NCBI GenBank assembly: GCA_026936335.1
Contig: JAPMXV010000039.1
Coordinates: 62,001-126,000 of the forward strand
Direction: 5' to 3'
From: Mantamonas sphyraenae
Taxonomy: Eukaryota > CRuMs > Mantamonadidae
Length of the DNA: 64,000 bases
Shown here: positions 10,460-20,476 of the stretch, piece by piece
Layout: every line of letters starts with the position of its first letter
Position numbering within the stretch: the first letter of the stretch is position 1
Position numbers and translations under genes: made by a program
The notes under the pieces: generated by a model
Database searches by the model: none
Seen by the model: only the letters and a program-made list of their open reading frames with translations
Told to the model about the DNA's origin: nothing

Positions 10460-12185
10460 TCGTCCACGTCCATGCTTCCCTCGTCCGGCTTGTTTTCCCC
10501 ATCCTTGTCGGCTTCATCGGCAGGCTCCGAGTTTGACTTGTCATCGGACTTGTCTGCGTCCTTCTTGTCTGCGATGCGGACGCCATAGGCATCGCGCAGC
10601 TCCTTGAGGAAGAGCTTGTCGAGCATGAGGTTCATGGCCACGTTTGACTTCCATACGGGGAAGATGAGGTCCGGTTCGCCCTCTTCTGGGTTGTCTGTCG
10701 TCACCATCATGGAGCCCACCATCTCAGACGCCTGGGCTTGGGTGAGTTTGGTGCGCGTCGCCTCGGTGAGGCAGGTGAGCAGGGGCATTTCCGAGCCGTC
10801 TGCCAAAACACCTTCCATGTCAGCACGGGAGAAGCGCACCCTGCGCTTGGTGACGTACTTGTGCACCACATGCAGCGCCTCCACAGCCAGACGGTATTCG
10901 CAGGACTCCGAATCGTCGGTGCGCTGGCGGACAAAGGCACGCAGGCCCGTGGAAACGTTGCGTGCGTTGCGGCTGGCGACCATGAGGGCGTCGCGCACAC
11001 AGTCTTCGACGTAAAACACGCGACGGGGCTTGCCTCCTGTGTTGGTGGCCTGGTCGTAGCGGAAGAACATGTTGTCCCAAGGAAAGTCGTCCGTGAGGCC
11101 GTAGTACTCGGTGGTGGTCTCCACCAGCTCCTTGTCAGTCTTTGCAGGCAGCATAATTGCCTCTGTAAACTTTTCTTCCTTCTTGCCCTGTTTGCGGTTG
11201 GCCACCACACGCAGCACGGGATCGTCTGCCAAACCCTCGATTTGCCGCAGCTGGATCCTGTCCGACAGCGACTTGCTGCCGTGGTTCAGGTGCTTGTACT
11301 TCATGTCCACGTCGCATTCGTTGTGCAGCTTCTCAAACAGAGTAAACACCCAGTCTGTGTCCGGCACGTTCTCAAAGGTGGCCAGCACCTCGTCCGTGTC
11401 GTTGTCCACCACCTGGATGCTGGGCAGTTTCGTGGGCTCCCCCTCCAGCTCCTCCTCTTGGGTTTTCTTCTTCTCGTCAATGTAGCTCTGGATGCGCTGC
11501 ATGTCAGGACGCGTGGACAACAGATCGGACTCGTCGACCGGCACCGACACCACACGCTCTGCGGTCACGCGTGTGGTTAGCGTCGAGGGCAGACGGTCGT
11601 CTGTCTTGCGAATGAGTGCAATGAAGAAGCCGCCTGTGTTTTGGTCGTGGGGCATGATTCGCATGGCCAGATGCAGGCCCATGGCCTTGCTCTCCTCCTC
11701 GGTGGGCGGGAACATGGAGGGCAAGATCTTCTTGCGACGCTTGTGGGGCACATCCTCGAAAGTGGGAAAGTGGGTGCTGTCGTGGTCGCACACCTGCCAT
11801 GTCAGCATGCCCGGACGGCGCACCAAACCCTGCAGACGGTCCGAGACGTCTACAATCTCCGCACAGCCGTTGCTCTGCAGGATCAGCTCAGCCAGAACAG
11901 CCTCGTTTTCGATCGGGTTGAGCGAACAGGTGGAGTAGACCATCATGCCACCGACCTTAAGCAAGCGAAGACCACGCATGGCAATGCCCAGCTGGGTTTT
12001 GTGAAGCCCATTGCCCATGCCGCAGCCCCAGCGCAGAAACAGCTCTGGCGATTTGCGAAGGGTGCCATCGCCACTGCAGGGCACATCGCACAGCACTCGA
12101 TCAAACCCAATCTTGACACGAGGCAGAGTGCGACTGGCCAAGGCCATCTGCTCCAACGCTGCATCGTTCACCTCGTTGCCGCCAC

Positions 12186-12218
<33 letters not shown>

Positions 12219-13328
12219 CATTGGTGTTGTTGGACGAGGCAAACATTTCGGCACGTGAGAAGCGACCGGGTTGGGAGGCGGTTCCGTTGTCGATCTCCTC
12301 CTGGGTGGCGACGCGGTAGAGGCTGGGCATGCTGACCGAGTCATAGTTGGTCACGATGACATTGGCGGCGCCGACACGTTTGCAGTTGTGGTAAAGCATG
12401 TAACAGCGCTTGATGTCCACGTCATTGGCCACCAGCACGCCCCTGTGTTCCACACTGGTGTCCTGGTGCATGTACTCCAGCATCTGTGTGGTCTTGCTGC
12501 CCGGTGCTGCGCACATGTCCACCACGTTGTGCTGCGGCTGTACATCCAACAGCAGGGGTGGAATCATGCTGACCAGTTCCTGGCGTGTGATGCTGCCAAA
12601 GTTGCTGCCAGCGATCAGAAAGTCTTGCATTCGCCGGACGTCTCGTCGTTCTTGCGCACGCTGCGCTTGTCCTTGTCCAGCTGGTAGGCATAGCCTCCGG
12701 GGTACCACGACACAGGATGCGGCTCGGCATCCAGCGCCCGGAGGTCGCTAAAGTGCGTGGCCAGCCGCTTGCGTGTGTTCTTTGCCAGCAGGCCGCTTTC
12801 CGAAACGCGAAACGTCAGAGGCAGCGGCGTTGTCAGGGTCTCCATCAGCGTCTCGTACTCGTCCTCAGCCACAATCCCCTGGAGCTGTGGGTGTGTTTTA
12901 CAACAGTGCGTGGGGTTGGTGTGAGTGCGTGTGTCTGTGTCGAGCGCGTGACCACGGCTCCACAACGTAAATCGCTGGCCCTTTGTTTTCTGGTGATGCC
13001 GTCCGCCGTCGTCCCTCCACACGGACAGGGCGTGTCCTGTGTGCCACCTGGCAAGGGGTGCAAGGCTGGCCAGGTCATCACGACGTACCTTGTAGTATGC
13101 GTCAAACTTGGCGTTGCTCTTGGGCAGGGGAGTGTCATGGCGTCCGTCATCGTCGCCCGAGCGTTGCGAGTCTCGATCGCCACCCTTCTTGCCCTTGCGC
13201 CACTTGCCTCCACGTCCTTTCTTCTTGCGCCTGTCGCGGCCATCGTGTCGAGAGCGTTTGTTGTCGTTGCCATCCTGCACGTCGTTTGCTGTCGAGGCCT
13301 CGGCATCGTCGCCACTGCGCTCAGACAT
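10456..13328 (-). CDS. NSUN2: tRNA (cytosine-5) methyltransferase NSUN2 (frame break)
   Basis: Exon 1 (13328-13089) encodes a Lys/Gly-rich N-terminus ending KFDAYYK. Exon 2 (12884-10456) begins LQGIVAEDEYETLMETL. The product is an SAM-dependent RNA m5C methyltransferase. Visible motifs are SWYPGGYAYQL, the SAM loop DMCAAPGSKTTQ, motif IV DVPCSGDG (the releasing Cys in NSUN enzymes) and motif VI YSTCSLNPIENEA with the catalytic TC Cys. A poly-Ser insert (about 12182-12215) lies between motifs, and the tail is acidic (MDVDE). Near 12641-12650 the frame shifts between SVRKND and MQDFLIAGSNF. The two halves align end to end with the continuous animal protein, so this is a 1-nt loss or 2-nt gain in an otherwise intact gene. 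An in-frame upstream ATG lies at 13355. Confidence 0.9.
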
Positions 13329-13539
13329 GTCTTGGTGGTCGCGTTTTGCTGACATGCACTGTCCAGTTGGTTGGCTCTGGTGTCGCATGCCGACTGCGCA
13401 CCAAGCAATGTGTGGAACCATCCACGCCATTGTGGGTGTCCTCCATTTTGGGTCGTTCTCTTCCGCTCACCACCTGCTGATTGTCTGCTGCGCTTTGCGA
13501 CGCAGCAGCGCTGCAACGGCCAACCACATCCCAACGATC

Positions 13540-16088
13540 ATGCAACCTCCGGTCGATGGCGCCCAGCAACCGGGGCTTGCGGGCGATGTACAACCCAAGG
13601 GCATGCGGGAGAATGTGGTTTGTGTGCCAGGCTGTGCCAAGCTGGTGTTTACGCTTCAACTGGCCTTGGTTGTCCTGGCCGTGTTGGCCATGCTGCATCC
13701 CGCCACTGTGTGGATGCATCCATCGGCCACTCCCGTGCGTCCCAGCAATCCAGTGGCCAAACAGCCCTTCAGGATTCAGTTCCGCCACGAGAACGGCCAG
13801 CTGCTGCGGTTGAGCTTGGCGCCAACGTACAACGACCAGCTCATTCATGCAGCGGTGTTTGCGCCCACTCTCAACAACTCTGCGGTGTCTCAGGGAACAC
13901 CTGCGGCTGCTCTGTGGCGCACGCCTCTTGGTGTGCAGCGGTACGGTCTGCAGCAACACGTGTGGTTTGAACCGTCGCAGCAACAATGTGCTCCGGGGTC
14001 TGCCCTGGCTGCAGGCTCACAGTATTCCCTGGTGCTGTACTACGACTCGGCTGCTGTGGATGTGAACAATGCCTGTGAAGAGTTTGCAGGCCGCGCAGAC
14101 TTTGTTTCCCTGCGTACCAACACCAACCACGAGGTAACGGCCGATCTTCACGCGCCAAAATCCGCTTTCCCGCTGCCAGCCCTTCCCAGCGACCCAGCAC
14201 ATTGCTTTTTGTCCTTCTCCGTGGCCCCACTTGCTGACATCGGGTGCGTTGTCCTCTGTGGCTGGGTGTGGGACACACACACAGAATATTGGACGAGTGT
14301 TTCTGAGCGGTGAGGAGATCCAAAGGTGAGTGCCTTGGCGCCAAAAAGCTCCGTGTTTCGCGCCCCAATGGTCACCATTGCTGACCCTGTCCTGTTTCAC
14401 GTGGCTTCTCTCTTCCTCTTCCCATTGCCGTTCTCTGTGAATGTGTGTGGTTCAGTGTGCAATCCTTCTTTGGCCTCTCCGTTACACTGGTCCTGCTGCA
14501 CGAGCTGTTTGGTCTGGCGGTGTGGTTCGCAGCCGGGTTGACGCTGCGTCTGCAACTGGGCCTGCTGTGGCACGCACGTCACAACAAAACCATGCTGTGG
14601 CGCCAGATGCTGTCTGTTCTGCTTCACGTGGCCCTGCTGGTGTTGTATGCCTTGGATGCGCCGTTGGCAGCCCCGGGTCTCACTTTTGCCGTGTGTCTGC
14701 TGCTCCTCTACGTGTGGCTGACCCAGACACTGGTGGCCTGGCGTGCCTATGCGCGTACCTCGCGTATTTTGGTGCAGCTGGCGCTGGCATCGCGACAAGA
14801 GCAGTTGCAGGGCGCCGAGCAGCAGGCGGCCCAGGATGGGGAACAAGATCTGGAGGCTGGTGACCTGGCTGCTCTGCCCGTGCGTTACAGCGTGCAGTCC
14901 TACAACGACGCATTGACCATTGTGCTGACCAACACGCCTGCGAGTGGCCTCGTGCGAGGGGGATTGTTCTGTGCGGCGACGTCTGTGGGCTCAGTGCAGC
15001 CGTTGGACCCCAGTGCAAGGGAAGACACGGCGGGTGAACAACAGGCGCCCAACGAAAACGACGAATTGGAACAGTCGGACGATGAGGCGGAGCCTGAAGA
15101 GGCGGACGAGGCCACGGACGAGTGTCCGTACTTTTGTCCCATCTGCATGATTTACTACTCGCGGGTGCTGCAAACCGACTGTTGCCACAACTACATTTGC
15201 AAGGATTGTGCGCTGGGCTACCTCAAGGGCAAGGATGGACTGAGCGCGAAAATCAAACGTGTGCCCACGCGACCACTGCACCTCGCCTGCCCCTTTTGTA
15301 CAAACCTCGACTTTTCGCTGGCTGTGGTCAACCAGGACCTGCCTGCACGCCGCTATGAAGACTCTCCCGCCGTCAAGCGGCCAGCCCGCCGCAACATGCC
15401 ATCGCCCTCGCCGCTCAAGATTGGGGCCTCCTTTGAGGACATGCGCCGCAAACTCATCACCTTTGACAAGGAGCAGCAGCGTCGTGCCGCGTCCAAGACG
15501 CCCAAGAGCAGCCGAAAGCAGCTGTCGGTGACGCGGACGCCAGGGACGCAATCGTCCGTGCGTGCTGGGAGCACCACGCCCGACATCGGCACCACTGCGG
15601 GCGCGGGGCCACTGCGCACTCCCGTCAGTGCCAGCAGTGTGACGAGCACCACCATTATCGTGCCACCCATTGCTGCTAGGGCAGCAAGTGAACATAGTGA
15701 GGCGTCGTCTTCGTCGTCGTCTGCAGCTGCATCCGGCAATGGAAACGGCAGCGCTCCCGGCGTGTCCGCCGCCGGTCTCCCTCCGCGAGCTCCAAAGGCG
15801 CGTGCAAAGGCAGTCAATGCTGTGCTGAGTGGACAGCCTCCTTCTGTTGAACAAGAAGAGGAGCAAGAGGAGCAAGAGGAGGCAGAGGCACAGGAGGAGC
15901 AAGAGGAGGAGCGCAAAGGACTGCAGCCGTCGTCATCTGCGCTCAGCGTCACAATTCCGGCTAACCGACGCAGCGCAAACGCTCGCATCGAGCAGATCAG
16001 TCCGTCGCACTCGGACAATGGCAGTGAAGTGTCGGGGGAAGAGCGGGAAGACGAGGAGGAGGAGGAGGAGGTGCGAGGAGAAACATGA
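13540..16088 (+). CDS. Multi-pass membrane protein with Sip5/DA2-like RING domain
   Basis: The proposed exons are 13540-14220, 14285-14325 and 14456-16088. The 14456 acceptor is secure and completes a Ser codon. The first intron (GTGGCC donor) is the least certain. A signal-anchor helix (KLVFTLQLALVVLAVLAMLH) precedes a roughly 190-residue lumenal region, then three hydrophobic helices (FFGLSVTLVLLHELFGLAVW; LLHVALLVLYAL; LTFAVCLLLLYVWL). The cytosolic part has an acidic linker and a zinc domain of the form CPICMIYY-x-CCHNYICKDC...CPFC. This resembles the RING-type finger of yeast Sip5 and plant DA2, with CC-H-x-x-IC-x-x-C and a final CPFC, so ubiquitin-ligase activity is plausible but inferred. 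The C-terminal 230 residues are Ser-rich and acidic. It is divergent from NSUN2 (212 bp between starts). Confidence 0.7.
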
Positions 16089-16116
16089 AGCGTGCCGTGC
16101 TGTGCCCTTTTCTTCC

Positions 16117-18723
16117 TCACTCCATCACCAGGACGGCGTCGCACTGGTCTTTGACATCGGCCTCGTGCCAAGCGGGAACCAAATAGTCGCCGTTGGCATA
16201 AATGGGGGTGAGGTCGTTGTAGTGCGGCGAGCCCAGCTGGCCAGACTGGCCGGGAGAGTAGATGATGCGGGTCTTGCTCATGTCGCTGACATCCACGAGC
16301 TGGCGGTACGACGGGGCCCAGGCAGCGTTGTGGTGAGCCTTCTCCAGGCTGCTGGCAGGAAGGGCGGCGGTCTGCTGCACGGTGTCCGTGTCGCCACCGA
16401 TGCACCCAGCCAGATTGTTGAAGATGCGGTCCAGGGGTTCGACCTTCTCCAGCTTGTGGGGCATGTCCGTGCGATGCAGACGACCCCACACCCACGCGGC
16501 TGTGGAGGGGCCAAACTCACGGCGCAACCACTCGATGGCGTGCTTGAGACCCTTGCGCATGACAACGTCGGCGCCGCCTGCGGAACGCACAAAGAACGAG
16601 TCGTTGCCTCGCTTGAGAGCAGCCAGCAGGTTGACCACGTCGTGGCCGTAGTATTCGGTGGTGGGCTTGAGCACAGTGGACACACCCTTGCCCATGACCA
16701 CGTCGGCCACCTCGCGCGATAGCGGTCCGTCAAGCAACACTCGCAACATAAAGTGCTTGGCCACGCTGTACACAGAGGCAGGCACGGAGCTGCAGTGCAT
16801 GTACGCGTCCCATCCTGCAATCATTCGCAGGGCAAGCTGCACCTCCTCGTCCTCCTCCTTGCTGGGATCCAGCAGTTTGGCCGCCAAGTCACGGAACTCC
16901 TCGCCCGGAATGCTCTTGACATCCACCTGCATGCGCGCAAACATATCCTGGGTCACTTCCTCCTTCGGGGCTGCATCCAGGAGCTCCTTGATGCGCAGGG
17001 CACGATAGCCGTTCATGTGGTTGCGGCCAATCATTTTCTCGTGCTTGTAGTCCTTCTGCACAATCTTTTGGTTGGCCGAAATGACCACACCCGACTTGGG
17101 GTTGAATGTCCACGGCTGCTCCTCAAACGGAGCAGTGCCGATCCAGTCGTGGGAGCCCGTGCCATCGGCAGGCACGCTTCCGTCGCCATCCTTGCGCAGG
17201 GGAATGTCACCCGAGGCAATGTAGCCGATGTTGCCGTCTGCGTCTGCATACAGCATGTTCAGGGGCAGCGAGTGCATCTTGGACACGCCTCCAGCAAACT
17301 GGTCCCAGTTCTGGGCCAGATTGACCTTGTGCATGCCCTCCACCGCCACCGGGTGTTGCAGCGCGCCTGCGCACAGCGACACGTTGGACAGTGAGTACCC
17401 GAGCATGTCGCTGATCAAAGGGCCGTGGTGGGTCAGACGCACCGTGTACGGCGTCGGCTTGTCCTGGCCCTTGACCTCGATCAGCTCCTGAACCTCCATC
17501 ACGTCCTTCCACTCGCCATCGTGCTTGTACTTGTCGCCATCCTCGTTCAGCGTCTCCACAAACAGATCTTCGTAGTCGGCCAGCGAAACGGTGATTCCCC
17601 ACGCAATGCGGTCGTTGTGGCCAATCATGATGAAGGGCAAGCCCGGGAGCGACACACCCGCAGCGTGATACGCCGGCCACCCGTTGGCCTCGTCCGCAGG
17701 TGCATTCAAATGCACGTAGTACCAAATAGACGGGGTATTGAGCACCAAATGCGGGTCGTTGGCCAGCAGCGGCTTGCCTGTGGCTGTGCGCGAGCCGTGC
17801 ACGCTCCACGCGTTGCTTCCCCACCCTCGCTTCTGGTCGAAGAAGGGAGGCAGGTGTGCAGAGCGTGTGGCCTCTGCATCCTTCGGGTTGAATTCGCCGG
17901 CAGTGTGCACCTGTGCGTTGTGGGGCACATCGGCGGTGTCAAACTCCATGGCTGCCTCGGGACCCACGGCCTCGATCAGCAGCTGGCGGACAATCTCCGA
18001 GTTCCAGCCCTCGCTCATCTGGAACGACATGATGCGAGCAAAGGCCATGAGGTGGTCGGGTTGCCAATCGTCCGGCACAATGCCGCCAAAGAGCTTCAGC
18101 TCGAGCGGGAGGGGCACTTGGCCCTCGCGGGCGCGCTGGAGATATGCGTTGATGCCGTCGCAGTACGCCTGCATCAGAGGACGCACGTGTTCGGCCGCAT
18201 CCTTCCAATCCTGCTTTCCGTGGCGATAGAAGCCCACGGTGCGGCTAAACTGGTCTGCAGGCAGGGCCACCTCGCCAAAGACGGAGCTCAGGCGCCCGAG
18301 AGCCATCATGCGATTCAGCTGCATCTGGAAAAGACGGTCCTGCGCATGCACGTAGGCTTGTGCAGTGACCAGATCCTTCTGCGATTGGGCGTAGATGTGC
18401 ACCAGGCCGTGTGCATCGCGGTATACGCGTACTGGCTTGGAGAGCAGACCGGCTGGCAGCGAGAGGGTTCCGTTTGTCTGCGGAAGGAGCGTCGAGCCGT
18501 ACCAGCGCAGCAGGGGACGGGCGACAAAGGCCAGCGAGTCCAGGATGACTCGCATAGGCCCGCTTGTTACCCTTCCCTCGTACACCATATGTGCAGCGGG
18601 CGAATCAAAGCCGCTGGGCAGCGTCGAGTCGGACGGACCCACCACCAGCGTGCCGGTGAACAGGATGGACAGGGTGCAGTAAAGCACCAGAATCATGCAA
18701 ATCCGCACAGCGAGGACAGCCAT
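16117..18723 (-). CDS. Penicillin acylase (S45) family Ntn-hydrolase
   Basis: An uninterrupted ORF of 868 residues, the usual length for the S45 precursor. An N-terminal hydrophobic segment (about residues 5-28) looks like a signal anchor. The alpha-chain region contains VRVYRDAHGLVHIYAQSQKDL and YVHAQDRLFQMQLNRMMALG. The beta-chain start motif GSNAWSVHGSRTATGKPLLA follows, with the expected N-terminal nucleophile Ser303 and the ANDPHL motif behind it. Family members self-cleave and hydrolyse amide bonds of acylated amines, such as N-acyl homoserine lactones or beta-lactam side chains; the substrate here is unknown. Eukaryotic members are uncommon, and the lack of introns fits past transfer from bacteria, though this is only an inference. 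Convergent with the RING-like gene, 28 bp apart. Confidence 0.88.
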   Translation of the reverse strand: MAVLAVRICMILVLYCTLSILFTGTLVVGPSDSTLPSGFDSPAAHMVYEGRVTSGPMRVILDSLAFVARPLLRWYGSTLLPQTNGTLSLPAGLLSKPVRVYRDAHGLVHIYAQSQKDLVTAQAYVHAQDRLFQMQLNRMMALGRLSSVFGEVALPADQFSRTVGFYRHGKQDWKDAAEHVRPLMQAYCDGINAYLQRAREGQVPLPLELKLFGGIVPDDWQPDHLMAFARIMSFQMSEGWNSEIVRQLLIEAVGPEAAMEFDTADVPHNAQVHTAGEFNPKDAEATRSAHLPPFFDQKRGWGSNAWSVHGSRTATGKPLLANDPHLVLNTPSIWYYVHLNAPADEANGWPAYHAAGVSLPGLPFIMIGHNDRIAWGITVSLADYEDLFVETLNEDGDKYKHDGEWKDVMEVQELIEVKGQDKPTPYTVRLTHHGPLISDMLGYSLSNVSLCAGALQHPVAVEGMHKVNLAQNWDQFAGGVSKMHSLPLNMLYADADGNIGYIASGDIPLRKDGDGSVPADGTGSHDWIGTAPFEEQPWTFNPKSGVVISANQKIVQKDYKHEKMIGRNHMNGYRALRIKELLDAAPKEEVTQDMFARMQVDVKSIPGEEFRDLAAKLLDPSKEEDEEVQLALRMIAGWDAYMHCSSVPASVYSVAKHFMLRVLLDGPLSREVADVVMGKGVSTVLKPTTEYYGHDVVNLLAALKRGNDSFFVRSAGGADVVMRKGLKHAIEWLRREFGPSTAAWVWGRLHRTDMPHKLEKVEPLDRIFNNLAGCIGGDTDTVQQTAALPASSLEKAHHNAAWAPSYRQLVDVSDMSKTRIIYSPGQSGQLGSPHYNDLTPIYANGDYLVPAWHEADVKDQCDAVLVME

Positions 18724-18813
18724 AATTGTGTGATTACGGGGATTGCTTGCGATGGATTTGTTGGTGCTGCGGAAGTCATTTCCCCTCGCGCTGCCAAACG
18801 TTCCCCATGAATC

Positions 18814-19035
18814 ATGAGTGACCGTGTTCGACGGGAGTCAGTGGAAGACGAAACCGACGAAGAAGTCGGAGTGCAGGAGCCGGAGCCGGAGCAAGAGCAG
18901 GCCATGGTTCACATTGCCAGCGGCGACGTCGACCTCGTCATCGAACAGACCGGTGTGACGCACCCGGTTGCCCTGGCTGCGTTGCAACGTGCCGAAGGCG
19001 ATGTTGTCAACGCCATCATGGAGCTGACAATGTGA
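18814..19035 (+). CDS. Small protein with a NAC-alpha-type UBA domain
   Basis: A 73-residue ORF. The first 30 residues are acidic and charged (EDETDEEVGVQEPEPEQEQ). The rest reads like the C-terminal UBA domain of nascent-polypeptide-associated complex alpha: DVDLVIEQTGVTHPVALAAL, then a terminal DVVNAIMELTM that matches the usual NACA end (N-A-I-M-E-L-T-M). The NAC beta-barrel domain found in NACA is absent upstream, where the divergent hydrolase gene begins only 90 bp away. It may be a stand-alone ribosome- or chaperone-associated UBA microprotein, comparable in layout to HYPK, or a remnant. The ATG at 18814 is the first in this frame. Confidence 0.7.
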   Translation: MSDRVRRESVEDETDEEVGVQEPEPEQEQAMVHIASGDVDLVIEQTGVTHPVALAALQRAEGDVVNAIMELTM

Positions 19036-19190
19036 GGGTTTGGGCCCATGCCTTGCCCCTTTCCGCACCTGTGCTGGGCTGCATCAACTGCAGCCTGCCC
19101 CCATGCCATTCTCATGACTTAACAAGATCCATTTTCATTCGCATCCTTGTAGCTTTGCCAATCCTCCCAGCTCGTCTTGTACAAGCGCAG

Positions 19191-20361
19191 TCACGTGAGC
19201 TGCAGGCTGCGTTCGCGCACCTCTTCCATTGTTGGCCTGTCGTCCAAATTCTTGGTGAGCATCCACGTGATGAGGTTGCGCACATCGAGGCTGAAACGTC
19301 CGTCGTCGGGAAAGTCCACATGGGCGTTGGCAATGGCCAATGCGGCGCTGCCGTCGACGTCAAAGGGCGAGGCACCTCCTCCGTAGCACATCGCCCAAAG
19401 CAAGCAGCCGCACGACCACACGTCCGCCTTCCCGTCCAGGAACGTGCCTCTGTCCACCTGAAGCAGCTCAGGAGCTCGGAAGAAGATTGTGCTGTGCTTC
19501 GCGGCCGTGTCTTGCTGTGCCAATGCCTGTTGTCGTGTGTCCACCTGGACAAACTCGTGTGCCGAACCAAGGTCAATCAACACAGGTCTCCCGTCGCCGT
19601 CCAGCATCACATTGCTCGGTTTGATGTCCCTGTGGCACAGCCCCATTGCGTGTAGTTCACACACTCCGTTGCAGATTTCTGTATTGGGCGTCCACACGGG
19701 GTATAGGCGCAGTGGGACGCAGAGTCAGCGTTTTCCTCTTCGACCTCCTTGCGTCCAACAAACGCACCCACCCTGCGTCAAACGCAAGCACGCACGCACA
19801 CACACACACACAACTCTTACCGGAGAATACCTGCATCGTCTTTTTCTCTGTCCAGTCTTGGTAGTGCGGGCTGTTGAATGCAATGATGTCCAGGAGAGAG
19901 TGCGAGAAGAGCGGCAACACCAGATCAACGTGGTTCCCATCAAAGTGGCTGCCCAGAAGCTGCACCACGTTCGGGTTGCCTCGGCTGTTCAATTGTCGAT
20001 GCACTTCCACCTCTCGTCGTGCCTGATCCACCTGCTCTTCCAGTTGGCACTCCATCCTCTTCACCGCAACCTCCTCTCCCGTTTCCTCATCTACTCCCCG
20101 ATACACATACGCAAACCCTCCCTCTGCAATCTGCTCTTCCAGTTTGATGTGTCGACCCTCCACCTCCAACACCACACTCTTGCTGAACATTTTGCTCAAC
20201 TTGCTTCCCATGCTGGGCTCTCCTTCTTCTTCAAGCTCCGAAAACGGTTCTTCGTTGCGTCGTAGCCGAGTGATGAAACGTGTCAGCCGCGACCTTCCGT
20301 TTCCTTCCCCGTTCCCGTTGTTGTTTCTGTTTCCCGTGAGTCCCGAGAAGCACGCTCCCAT
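19191..20361 (-). CDS. STK16: STK16-type serine/threonine kinase
   Basis: Two exons (20361-19821, 19678-19191) join through a split Glu codon to give 342 residues. The N-terminus MGACFSG has Gly2 and Cys4, like the myristoylated/palmitoylated start of animal STK16 (MPSK1), a Golgi-associated kinase of the NAK family. Kinase landmarks are the Gly loop GGFAYVYRG, VAVKRM with Lys101, the catalytic HRDIKPSN, and DLGS in place of DFG, as in STK16. The activation segment RQALAQQDTAAKHSTIFFRA matches STK16 closely and leads into the PEL motif. ADVWSCGCLLWAM follows. A Ser/Arg/Glu linker of about 55 residues precedes the kinase domain. The intron (19679-19820) holds a CA run. Confidence 0.92.
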
Positions 20362-20476
20362 CCAGTCGTTGGCTCAGCTCGCGGCGAGTTGAATGAGGGA
20401 AGTCTTCACAACCCCCTTGTGACACCACACCTGGTCATTCGGTCATTCGTTCCGCCCTGTGTGTGTGGGTGACACC

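Noticed and set aside
17425-18810. 461-codon plus-strand ORF opposite the penicillin-acylase gene
   Set aside because: The minus strand has the full S45 motif set. The plus ORF has no recognisable domain.
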